Assembly (NCBI GenBank): GCA_003024175.1
Contig: MDYQ01000228.1
Location: 1-42,774 of the forward strand
Direction: 5' to 3'
Source: Planoprotostelium fungivorum
Taxonomy: Eukaryota; Evosea; Variosea; Cavosteliida; Cavosteliaceae
Length of the DNA: 42,774 bases
Within the stretch, counting starts at the first letter, position 1; every line of letters starts with the position of its first letter. A program made the position numbers and the translations under genes. The notes below the pieces were generated by a model that saw nothing but the letters and a program-made list of their open reading frames with translations, made no database searches and was not told the origin of the DNA. Positions 1 through 9,581 of the stretch are shown piece after piece.

Positions 1-1073
1 CGATCAGCGAGGACACATCCTTCCATGGCCGAGTTACGAAGCCGAAGGAGAAGAATAAAATGCATCGTCCTGGTTACAATCATTTATTTTGGTTTACATC
101 TTCCTGGTGGTTCTCTTCGCCTTGAGAACTCTCGAGGTAATAAAGGTTCTTTTATCTCGCTCTTTCCTCTGCATGAGGTGGTGACGTGTCACGGAGCCAT
201 CGAGTGCATCTCTCAGGCAGTCGGCAGAGCAGTTAGCAGAGCAGGATGAAACTCCCTGTATCTGTGAACTCAAGGACCGTCACCCCTGAGAGTAACTGAA
301 ATTCTCGACGCAAATTTGGCGCCAAAAATGACATGATGTCACGGTCCATCGATTGTTTCGATGATTTTGTGACGACAAACCGGGCGCTCGAGTAGCCGAG
401 CGGTGCGTCACACGCCCTTGTTGGTCGCTGTCTCCCCGTGTTCGGATCCTCTTCGTCCGCCTTTTTTTTACCGAAGAAAAAGAGAAAGAAGGAAGGACAC
501 AGAGGAGAGAGGGATTCAGATGGATCGCACCGACCGGCGATGATATCGAGATCGTGAAGCCAGCACACTTGCCTCGCAACGATTGCTGATGAAATCGATC
601 GAACGACCACCTCCATCAATATAATCTGCAACAAACACCTCGCTTTTCACTTCCTGAGTCAGATGAAACGTAAGAGAGGTGCTAATGCAGACTATTGTCA
701 CTTGAGATCCAATATCGAACATCACTATATTAATATTGACCATTTGATCTGCTCACCAGTTGACCAATCTTGCCATATCAGACCGACCGCTATCTCTCTT
801 GATTCTTGAGAGATCTCTTACATCACCAGGAAGATGGGTGACAATTCCCATCATCCATTTAGAAATCACACATCAAATCGCTCACTGAGAAAGCCAGAAA
901 CAGATCGGAAGATATGGCCAAGGGTACCTCAACGATCTTGCATAGCAAAATCATATGAGATGATCTTGGACGTGCTCTGCATCTTTTGAGAGCAAGACCA
1001 CAATCATCTGGATACAACAATTACACTTCCACACGTGATGCATGCATTGATGGGATGGGCAAGTGTGGATGCA
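1..1073. other. Stretch without a supported gene
   Basis: I see no gene I can defend here. The first 58 bases contain an open frame on the plus strand ending in TAA (about 18 residues, rich in acidic residues at its end), which could be the 3' tail of a gene entering from the left, but nothing confirms it. A second short frame at about 59-150 encodes a hydrophobic stretch without a clear start. From about 640 onward the sequence is AT-rich and looks intergenic. Open frames on the minus strand at 233-634 have low-complexity, unprotein-like composition. Confidence 0.5.
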
Positions 1074-1081
1074 ATTCAAAT

Positions 1082-1265
1082 AAGGACCTGCGAGACAAGT
1101 TGACGCCCCTCCAATTCGATGCTTCACATCATGTCTCCTGCTTGTCTCGTAGCGTCTCGCTGGACAATTACCCCCTATTTGTTGGACGAGACCTGCGAGA
1201 CATCAGCAAGACACATTACCAAGGGGCAAACAAAAGGGACGTAATCTTGTCTTGCAGGTCCTTAA
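1082..1265. mobile_element. MITE-like inverted-repeat element with 8-bp TSD
   Basis: The element begins AAGGACCTGCGAGACAAG and ends with the near-perfect reverse complement CTTGTCTTGCAGGTCCTT. The similarity continues inward for roughly ten more bases with a few mismatches. It is flanked on both sides by the 8-bp direct repeat ATTCAAAT (1074-1081 and 1266-1273). Terminal inverted repeats, an 8-bp duplication, 184 bp length and no coding capacity fit a non-autonomous DNA transposon. An 8-bp duplication is known for hAT and P superfamilies; the assignment to either is inference. Internal copies of CCTGCGAGACA and related GTCTCG strings suggest subterminal repeats. Confidence 0.6.
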
Positions 1266-1273
1266 ATTCAAAT

Positions 1274-1596
1274 GGACAATACAGCTGTATTTCATAGTGA
1301 TTTCACTGCAGATCATTTCTACATATCTATCATTTTTCTCATAAGATGACTTGTCATGGAAAGTGGGTCTGTGGTCTTGTAAAATAAAGGCTATTTTGTC
1401 CAACTGTTTCTTCTGAACAACAGTGATGATCATGACTGAGTGTGAGTTATGTTGATGTGTTGAAAGCAAAATACACATAGGCTCATTGTAAAAATGAAAG
1501 ATGGTGACAGGATGACACACCAAGTCTTCAAAATGATGATAATGTGAAACAAAAGATATCTCATGCATGTGCTACTACTAAATAACTAAGCAGAGA
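1274..1596. other. Non-coding spacer
   Basis: AT-rich sequence between the inverted-repeat element and the repeat array. The minus-strand open frame crossing it (1203-1568) overlaps the element and has no recognisable content. I see no gene or RNA here. Confidence 0.4.
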
Positions 1597-1864
1597 CTGT
1601 CACAGTTTAGGGAGGGTGCCAGCTCACAAAAGATACACTGATAAGGTAGAGAGACACATGGCCTACACGCTGGTGCCATCCATTTTTTCGTCCGGACATT
1701 GGTATCAGAGTAAAGTGAGAATTACGCTAAATAATAGTGTATGTACGCTAAATAGTAGCGTAATATGGACTTTGCTCAGGTTGGACATCATTTTTGTGAC
1801 CCGTGTGACATACCATTGGAATCAGCGCATCTCAGAGAGTCAGAAACAGGTCAGAAAGTATGAC

Positions 1865-1887
1865 GTGCGTTAAAAAAATTAACGCAC
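1865..1887. repeat. Hairpin palindrome in repeat array, copy 1
   Basis: Nine-base arms GTGCGTTAA and TTAACGCAC flank a five-A loop. Confidence 0.8.
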
Positions 1888-2186
1888 ATGAGCACTTATC
1901 ACATCTTAGGTAGGGTACCAGGTCATTGATGACACTTCATCCAGGTACAAAAACACATGGGCTACCCAAAAATGTATTCAGATTTTTCGTCCGGACTGTC
2001 ATAACAGAGAAAAGTGACAATGTATGCTAAAAAAAATAGCGTACGTGAGAATCTCCGGGGTCATATCTCATTTAGGGAGGGTGCCAGGTCAGTTTCCTCA
2101 TTTCCATGGGTAGAGGTACATAAGAACTACAAGGAAATGTAGACTAAACCACCGTCCAACCGTTACCATCAGAGATAAAGGCCTGC

Positions 2187-2209
2187 GTGCGTTAATTTTT
2201 TTAACGCAC
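2187..2209. repeat. Hairpin palindrome in repeat array, copy 2
   Basis: The same nine-base arms as copy 1 (GTGCGTTAA / TTAACGCAC) flank a five-T loop. Confidence 0.8.
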
Positions 2210-2308
2210 ATAACCATATGCATCATTTTTGTGAACCAGGACATATACCGTTGGAATCAGCGCAGTTTGCTGAGTCAGAAACAGGTCAGAAAAGTAGTGG
2301 TCACATGG

Positions 2309-2334
2309 CGTGTGTTATTTCCAAATAACACACG
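2309..2334. repeat. Hairpin palindrome in repeat array, copy 3
   Basis: Arms CGTGTGTTATTT and AAATAACACACG are perfectly complementary over 12 bp around a CC loop. The arm sequence differs from copies 1 and 2, yet pairing is complete. Confidence 0.8.
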
Positions 2335-2552
2335 TGAGGTCATGTCACAGTTTAGGGAGGGTGCCAGCTCACAAACAATACACTAAAAGGTAGAGAGACA
2401 CATGGCCTACACGCTGGTGCAATCCATTTTTTTCGTCCTGACATTTGTATCAGAGTAAAGTGAGAATTACGCTAAATAATAGCCTACGTAGGCTAAATAG
2501 TAGTGTAATATGGACTTTGCTCAAGTTGGGCATCGTTTCTGTGACCTGTGTG

Positions 2553-2553
2553 N
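2553..2553. other. Ambiguous base (N) at a repeat-unit junction
   Basis: The only N in the window. Sequence to its left matches the middle of one repeat subtype (after the GGGCATCGTTT string). Sequence to its right resumes partway through another unit (AGCGTACATGAGAATCTCC, compare about 2039-2057). The register jump suggests an assembly join, so unit number and order here are uncertain. Confidence 0.7.
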
Positions 2554-3295
2554 AGCGTACATGAGAATCTCCAGGTTCATATCTCATTTAGGGAGGGTGC
2601 CAGGTCAGTTTCCTCAGTTCCATGGGTAGATGTACGTAAGAACTACAAGGAAATGTACACTAAACCACCGTCCAACCATTACCATCAGAGATAAAGGCCC
2701 GCGTGCGTTAACTTTTTTAATGCACATAATCATATGCATCATTTTTGTGAACCGTGACATATACCATTGGAATCAGCGCAGTTTACTGAGTCAGAAACAG
2801 GTCAGAAAAGTAGTGGTCACATGGCGTGCATTATCTGGAAATAACGCACATGAGGTCATGTCACAGTTTAGGGAGGGTGCCAGCTCACAAAAGATACACT
2901 GATAAGGTAGAGAGACACATGGCCTACACGCTGGTGCCATCCATTTTTTCGTCCGGACATTGGTATCAGAGTAAAGTGAGAATTACGCTAAATAATAGTG
3001 TATGTACGCTAAATAGTAGCGTAATATGGACTTTGCTCAGGTTGGACATCATTTTTGTGACCCGTGTGACATACCATTGGAATCAGCGCATCTCAGAGAG
3101 TCAGAAACAGGTTGGAAACTTGTTTTTACTAGCGTCTGTTATCTGGAAATAATGCATGTGAGGTCTTGTCACAGTTTTGGGTGGTTGCTTGGTTTTTTCT
3201 TAGTTCACATTCTTAGCAGCATGTCAGAATTACATTTAAATGTTCAATGAAATCATCTGACCTTTCATATCAGAGACACAGGCCAGCATGCGTGA

Positions 3296-3568
3296 TAGCT
3301 GAACAACACAAGCCTTTTATGTTTCTATTCCTATTTCTATCATCAACAATTCTGTGATCTTGTAGAATTGCTCCCAGTCCAAACATCTGGTGTATGTATA
3401 TTCACAATTTCATGATGTCAAATTACCAAACAGACCACCTCATTTTCAGAAGCTCTTGCCTCATTCCAGCAGTTGGCAACTCAGCATCAACTTTTGTGGT
3501 TGTTCTTGATCATTTCAGAGAGAGAAAATTATCACATTCTATGCATGCCCTCATTCACAGATGGACTC
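3296..3568. other. Non-coding spacer
   Basis: AT-rich DNA between the repeat array and the next inverted-repeat element. The short plus-strand frame starting near 3394 shows no domain and runs into that element. Confidence 0.4.
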
Positions 3569-3801
3569 AAAACGCCAACCTGACAAAAAGGAGAGATCAT
3601 CGTCTCTCTTTGCAAAATATTTTATCAATTTTCTCCGTTCTCTGCTCTGATATGATGACCATTATCCTACCAAAGGTGTCTAACTATAAATGCTATCAGT
3701 TGTGAGAACCTCATCTCATCACTTTGACATAGTTGGGAAATAAACAGAAATTACGCATCTCTCATTTGCTCCGTTCTCTCTTTTTTGTTAGGTTGGCGTT
3801 T
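3569..3801. mobile_element. Candidate MITE with about 27-bp inverted ends
   Basis: The left end AAACGCCAACCTGACAAAAA (3569-3588, continuing into GGAGAGA) is matched at the right end by the reverse complement of the segment near 3773-3801, with about two mismatches in the first 25 bases. The interior of about 180 bp has no coding content. I do not see a convincing target-site duplication, so this could also be a stable hairpin rather than a transposon. Its right end lies 35 bp beyond the stop codon of the minus-strand TilS-like gene, so it may fall in that gene's 3' UTR. Confidence 0.45.
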
Positions 3802-3835
3802 CAACATAATACAGACAACAGAAGACATCCACTCT

Positions 3836-6364
3836 TTATCTAGCAGGTGGTGAGGCAGAGTGAATGTAGTCAAGGTTGCTATACACGTCTGCCGCGGGGG
3901 AGAACTGGACCTCACAGCCAATACCAAAGGAGTTGTATCGAAAGTGAGGCACAGCCAGTAACTCTCCCTCTTCCGTCACGAGACAAGGTACAGAGAACTT
4001 GATGTCCACGGGCACGCTCTTGTACTTGAACTTCAGGTCTGTCTCTACGTCAGTTGGACTCTCTCTTGTGGCTCACGTGGATCGTTGTGTGTCACTCGCT
4101 GCCAGTCTTTGATGTTCAACTTTCGAACAAAGAGGGGCATGTCGGGCAGGTGATTGCTGGTCCTCTTATATGTGACGAGAAAATTACTCCAGCGCAGGGG
4201 CACGTTGGGTGTTATGGCGACGGGGCGTGCTGTGGGTGTCAGAAGGATCGAGATGAACGTTGATTGCCTCACTTTTGTTGTGATCGCCGGGGCCGAGCAG
4301 CTCTGGGATGCAGTAGAGGTCCGTACCGTCCCAGATGAAGAGAGTACGGCACACGGCCACACGGCTTCCCGTGGGATTGTTCTGGGAAAGTTACGCTGGG
4401 TTACGTACGGAGTCTGGACGCACCCTCATAGTCTCCAGGACGTCGTGGAGAACTGCCGGGGAGTTTACGCCCTTACCGGTGGCCTGTTTGATGAGGCGAT
4501 TGAGTATCCTTGTTCCATCTTCTGCCGGTTGTGAGAGAAGGGGCGTCAATCGAAGCGTGAGGTAACTGTGAACATTAGATGAGTGATGCGGAAGAAGATG
4601 AGAGATGAGATCGATGATGAGTGATCGGAGGATGAGAGACGATCGGTTGATCGGTGATCAAAGATGAGATGGATGACAATTGATGATCAGATGATTGACA
4701 TGAGTCGATGAAACGAAAACTGATGACGAGTGTAGATCATGGCTGATGAATACCCACCCAAACCACAGATCCTGCTTGACGTGTTTCTCGATGAAAAGTC
4801 CGATGCGTGAGGAAACTTCCCTCTTGAACATATTCATCCTCGATATGAAGAAAGCTAGATCGTGCTTGGGAACTTTCTGGTAAAATTCTGGCGTGAGACT
4901 CTGCGAGAGGTTCGATCAGACGAAGAGTGTCTCATTCGCATACCTTATGTATGCGACTGCGATAGGCTTTGTCGTCTGTATCGATTTGTTCGATGTACTC
5001 GCACTGGAAATCTGCGCACGTGGCCGCCAGACGTTTCTGAGAAATTCGTCGGAAATTTCGCGATGTACGACGGCCTCACTTGTGTCCATCTCAAGAGGGG
5101 TCTCACGATGGCAAAATTGTCTGTCATCTGTGATCACGTGAGCATCATCATCATCATCATGATCGTGTATGAGACGATCACATGTCATCTTCTCACTTGT
5201 CTCCATGCTTCTATCGTGGAGTAACCTTCCAATCCAGATCCCATAGACATCCTCATGAACAGTGTTTCGATGCAGTCCTCCAAGTGATGACCCATCATGA
5301 GGTGTTTCACCTTTCTTCGTCAGAAAAAGAACGGAATCAAACGAGAAGATAGAAGACGATCGAGATGAAAATGCGTTCGTCACTTGATCTCTCTCGCAGG
5401 CATTCTTGAGCAATTCGATTCTGAGATCTCTCATGTCCGAGTTCGATTTCATCATTCTCAATTCCCTCTTTGAATAGGCGGATAAGTTTGGTGTAGACGG
5501 TCGAGCTTCGGGGGAGGCATCGTTAGACATGACCAAGATCTCGCTGGCTATACCTTTCATGATCGTCAACACCATGGGATGATGAGCATTGTTCGAGATG
5601 ATGCAGGAGATGATGCAGGACGTATTCACTTTTCGTTTTGAGAATGTTTTGCACGCGAACGGCTCCGAGGTTACTGTCTGGCTTCGCTTGATGATCGACG
5701 ATGTAAACCTGAATGAGTGACATCAGATGTGATCTTGTTTGCCTCTGGCTCACCTTGAACGTCTTGTTGAATTTTCTACACCAAGCATCGACCAACATCA
5801 CGAGTGCCATACTGATGGATCAGATGAGAGATCGTATCACCTTGTACATACCTATCGAATCCACCCGAGACGGCCACACCGATGGCGGCCCTCTTTGGAT
5901 CTGGAAAATGCAATTTCATCACCGCCTCGAACTCGTCGTTCTGGATGGGTGTCTCTTCGTTTACCTGTCAGAAGATTCAATTCAAGAGGAAGGATGTGAG
6001 ATAATGTTCTCTGATAGAGGATGATTTTCATACCAATTCCTTGATAAGTGCCAGATCCTCCGGTTTATCCTTGAGATAGTTTGGCGGAATAGGTTGTATC
6101 CTCTTTAAAGACCTCAATCTCTTCTGTTCTTTCTGCTCTAAGGTGACCACAGGGATCTTTCTCCTTATGAGACCTCTAGTGGTGCTTCTGTGCACCTGGA
6201 CATAGTCAGAAATGATGTTACACGGACACATCTACCATCGTGGCCTGTGGAATGATCGGACGATGTACTCGCGTGAAAGATACCCGCGGCGTCGAATTGG
6301 TTGCCCACCCTAAACTGCTGCGCAGGGACAACATCATGTTCGCGATGATGTGATGTGCACACAT
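3836..6364 (-). CDS. tilS: tRNA(Ile)-lysidine synthetase-like protein (TilS family)
   Basis: Reading about a dozen exons on the minus strand gives a protein with the N-type ATP-pyrophosphatase loop SGGFDSMALVMLVDAW (near nt 5780-5890, split by an intron after the Asp codon), followed by VYIVDHQAK, then RIELLKNACERDQVKHLMMG and HHLEDCIETLFMRMSMGSG. This matches the PP-loop, the VDH and the HH.(D/E)D..ET motifs of TilS. The family modifies cytidine at the wobble position of isoleucine tRNA to lysidine in bacteria and organelles. The start chosen (6364) gives an Arg/Ser-rich, acid-poor N-terminus that looks like a mitochondrial presequence, so organellar tRNA modification is the likely role (inference). 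The intron at about 4568-4745 is unusually long and full of GAT/ATC repeats. Its start lies 97 bp from the divergent anamorsin gene. Confidence 0.8.
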
Positions 6365-6460
6365 CACTGCGAGAATTGCGATTCGCGTATTTCAGACTAC
6401 ATCTTCGAATGGATGGCGAAATCAATCACACCTCATTCAAAATACAGACGAAGATCATAA

Positions 6461-7302
6461 ATGACTGTCGCAGACAACTCCACTATCAACAGCTCTCAGA
6501 TCAATGAAGTCGCTCAGACGCTCGCACCTGGAAAGAGTATCACCGTGATCGAGAAGGTCTGGTACGAGCCAGTGGCCTCCCAGGGTGTTCAGCAGGACAC
6601 CATCACCGAACGTGACATCATACTCGCTCTAACGAGAGCCGGATTAGTTGACGTCAAGAGAGTATCTTCCAAGAATGTAGACTCCAACCACGAAGAAGTA
6701 GAGGTGAGTTTATCGCGGGAACATACGAAACACCAATGAATCTTACGTTCAATCTCAGATCGTAGCCACGAAACCAACATGGCAAGCTGGTGCTTCTTCT
6801 TCCCTCAAATTGAACCGCCCCGCCGGCAACGAAAAGAAGGTATCCCCATTTCCATTATCGTCCACGTATAAATGTCCATCGTCAACCCCACTCACTGGAT
6901 CCCACAGGTGTGGTCTCTCCCCGCCGACGATGAAGAGCTCGCCGACGAAGATGAACTCCTCGATGAAGACGATCTGAAGAAACCCGCCAAACGTGATCTC
7001 CACCTCCACACGAACACATGTTGACCTCTTAAACAGCCGATGACTGCGAGTTCGACCAAGATGGAAAGCGATCAGCGTGTAAGAACTGCACCTGCGGCAG
7101 GAAGGAACAGTCAGAGGAAGTCGTCAAGCCCGCCAAGTCATCATGCGGCAACGTGAGTCCGTGTGACCTGACATAGAGAGTGACCATGAGACAGTGTTAT
7201 CTAGGAGATGCATTCCGATGTGGAGGCTGTCCATACCTTGGAAAGCCTGCGTTCAAGTCAGGAGACAAGGTCGAGCTGTCGCTGGACGCTGATGACATAT
7301 AA
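6461..7302 (+). CDS. CIAPIN1: Anamorsin/Dre2 Fe-S cluster assembly protein
   Basis: Five exons encode both signature cysteine clusters of the anamorsin/Dre2 family. The first is [20 protein letters not shown], which fits the [2Fe-2S] binding pattern C-x(n)-C-x2-C-x-C. The second is [19 protein letters not shown], the twin CX2C motif; it is completed only when the intron ending ...GAGACAG is removed. The C-terminus [11 protein letters not shown] is typical. The protein passes electrons from the diflavin reductase Tah18/NDOR1 to cytosolic Fe-S assembly. An acidic linker ([18 protein letters not shown]) precedes the cysteines. The N-terminal part is only about 80 residues (exon 1), shorter than the methyltransferase-like domain of the human or yeast proteins. 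The ATG at 6461 is the first in the 97-bp spacer to TilS. Confidence 0.9.
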
Positions 7303-7561
7303 AACATCATGATGCACTCTTGCATGTGTGTCGATCGATGGAAGCCCGATCGATGCACACGATGGGAAAGCGAAAAGCGTATAGGACATCTTTAAAGTCA
7401 GAGTTGATGAACATCTTCTCATCGTTTGTTGTCGGTGGGTAGATCCCTTCAGTGTTCGATAAGGAGTGAATTGTTCCTTCACCGAAACGGTTGATGTTGT
7501 AGACCGGAATCGATTTTACGTGAAATCCTCACACAGCATCAGCGAATCATAAGACATCAAG

Positions 7562-8481
7562 ATGAACGGAAAACCGTGAGTTACGTCGCTATCTTCGTGT
7601 GACTCACCACTTATATAGAGATTATAATTTTAAACTTCTTCTACTGGGAGAATCAGGAGTGGGCAAGGTAATATATCGTTCCCTCTGCTTCGATCATCGA
7701 TCATCTCACTCTATCCAATTTCTCACACCGTGTAGAGCTGTGTCCTCTTGCGTTACGCCGACAACACGTTCTCACCAAACTTCATCTCAACCATCGGTGT
7801 CGATTTCAAGATGAAGACGATACATCTGAATGATAAAACACTCAAAATGTCCATATGGGACACAGCCGGACAAGGTGACTCATTTTCCATCACTCCCCAT
7901 TCTCACTCAAACCTCAGAGAGATACAGAACTATCGTCGCCAGTTTCTACAGAGGCGCCAATGGCATCCTCCTCATCTTCGATGTGACTGACATCAACACG
8001 TTCCTCAAGATCAGAAGTGAGACCGTCCCCATCCCTCACATTCCTGATCTCATCCAGCATGGATCGAAGAGATCAAGAAGAACGCACCAGAATCTGTTTC
8101 CATCGTCTTGGTGGGCAACAAATCAGACATCACGGCACACAGGATGGTCGATGCGGTGGAAGGTGGGAGTCACATGTGAGCTCCTCTAAAGACGATGCAG
8201 CCGGAGCTTTCGCAGACAAGCACAGGATCAAGTATGTGGAAACATCTGCAAAGAGTGGAGAGGGAATACAAGAGGCCTTCGAGACGTTAGCTGCCGAGTG
8301 CATCAAAACGAGGTGATCATCATCGATGACGATGATGGTGATGTGCGATGCTGAGAGAGGACAGCATCCATCAGAAGAGGGAGAACGGAGATGTCGTGGC
8401 TCTAGAAGGAAAGAACACACAAGGTGAACGCATGATGATGATGTCAAAGGTCTCACGTATATTACAGGGGGATGCTGCTGA
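7562..8481 (+). CDS. Rab-family small GTPase (Rab1/Rab8-like)
   Basis: Spliced exons give all G-box motifs: GESGVGKS (P-loop, split by an intron after GK), the switch I string [23 protein letters not shown] and ETSAK. The start is a 14-nt first exon (7562-7575) encoding MNGKP. The frame continues past an apparent stop after ECIKT: two further exons give a hypervariable tail ending GGCC-stop at 8479-8481, the double-cysteine geranylgeranylation signal expected of Rabs. Length is about 205-210 residues, normal for the family. Role: vesicle trafficking; similarity in switch II and [15 protein letters not shown] suggests the Rab1/8/Sec4 group (inference). A polyadenylation signal AATAAA lies at 8543-8548, 62 bp after the stop. 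Confidence 0.9.
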
Positions 8482-8637
8482 GACTGTATAGAGGTTGAAC
8501 AAAGGACACGATGGAGGGACAGCCAGGGTCGTAGGACAGACAAATAAAATCGAGATTTTGGTATTTTATTCACGCAGGCAAGTGGTGGAACTTTTGATTG
8601 AACACCTTAGAGAAAGCTTTTTTGTATTCTAGTCTCC

Positions 8638-9492
8638 TCATGTGACCTGCGAAAGAGACTCGTTGGGTGTTGATGATGACAACATCAACCAGTCCAGGTA
8701 TTCGTCTCGGATTCCCACTTCTTTCTGCAGACTCTCTATGGTCATACGAAGGTATTCAAGAGATGTCCCCCTCGTGCCACGCCGATCCTATCTTCGCGTC
8801 ATCCGTCGTTCCATCATCGACTTCATCTTGATCAACGATCTCCCACTTGGTCTCTAAGAATGTTCAACTTTTCGTCATCTGTGAGTTTTCCCGCGTATTG
8901 CACGTGAGACGTGAGAGGTAGAAAGACCAAGGCGGACACCGAGTGATCTCCTCGCATGCGTCTTTCATCACATCTCAGAGAGACTTGCACGGTGACCGCT
9001 CGATAACACACCAACGGAGTATTCTCCCTCTCCTGTTCGGTTTTGGAATGACAGAATGCATGAGGACATGCACCTGCAGTGCCTTCCAGGCAGCGTCTCT
9101 CTTCTTTGATTCGATTCGAAAAGCGATACCAATGCATGCCTCTCCCTCAGCTGCTGTCAGACCCAAACAGAGCCCGGGTAGCTCAGGGGTTCCTCTTGTC
9201 ATGAAGCTGTACATGCACAGGTCGCGTCTGTATCCGTTCAAATCAGCGTGATGTTGCTCTACACTCTCGAACTCTGGACGATTCAGTGATGTCTGTGATG
9301 ATGACGATGTAATGTAGCACCAGGGTGATTCCACATGAGAGATCCATATCCAAATATCCAACAGGAATCTTCTGACCAATCGTGAGAGAGGTCTGGACTG
9401 TAATCGCGATCGACCGATGTCATGTGGTTGTTGTAGAGAATGATTTCTCTCGCAGATCGCGAAGGAGCTTTCACGTGATCTTGCCGATGCAT
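8638..9492 (-). CDS. CHAC: ChaC-type gamma-glutamylcyclotransferase
   Basis: The minus strand encodes WIFGYGSLMWNHPEFE, the YGSL substrate-binding signature of the ChaC family, followed by GYRRDLCMYSFMTRGTPELP, then PGLCLGLTAAEGEACIGIAF, where a glutamate in the EG..CIG region is the expected catalytic residue. It ends with EYLRMTIESLQKEVGIRDEY, as in other ChaC C-termini. ChaC enzymes cleave glutathione to 5-oxoproline and Cys-Gly in the cytosol. Three introns are inferred; the last must be removed to reach the C-terminal helix. The start at 9492 gives MHRQDHVK..., but a later Met (MTSVDRDYS) is also possible. Its start is 89 bp from the divergent nuclease gene. Confidence 0.85.
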
Positions 9493-9581
9493 CTTCCATG
9501 ATCTGTTCTTCCTCTCAAAGAAAGGGCAATCTGAAGAAGACCTCGAAATTCGAGCACAATGCACCATTCCATCGCAGACAG

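Larger units (their letters stand above)
1597..3295. repeat. Array of 200-280 bp repeat units with internal hairpins
   Basis: About seven units run head to tail, each starting near TTAGGGAGGGTGCCAG. Starts are at about 1603, 1906, 2077, 2351, 2588, 2868 and a decayed one near 3170. Shared landmarks in order are ACATGGCCTAC, TTTTTCGTCCGGAC, a TATCAGAG string, a palindrome, CATTGGAATCAGCGCA, and GAGTCAGAAACAGGTCAG. Two subtypes alternate: one begins with ...CCAGCTCACAAA, the other with ...CCAGGTCAGTTTCCTC. Palindromes lie at 1865-1887, 2187-2209 and 2309-2334. No unit encodes a convincing protein; open frames over it are shadows of the repeat. Two more copies lie at 36543-37110, so the family is dispersed. 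Confidence 0.85.

Noticed and set aside
385-475. tRNA-like string (TAGCCGAGCGGT ... GTTCGGATCC)
   Set aside because: The T-stem arms do not pair and no acceptor stem can be formed around it.
1616-3250. Short open frames repeated across the array (HWYQSKVRITL..., MDFAQVGHH...)
   Set aside because: They are the repeat unit translated; frames are broken differently in each copy, so no coding selection is visible.
1597-3295. CRISPR-like array
   Set aside because: Units are 200-280 bp, diverged from each other, and lack short identical repeats with unique spacers; the host is eukaryotic.
8282-8320. Rab protein apparently lacking its prenylation cysteines
   Set aside because: Two further exons (to 8481) supply a normal tail ending GGCC, so the stop after KTR is intronic.
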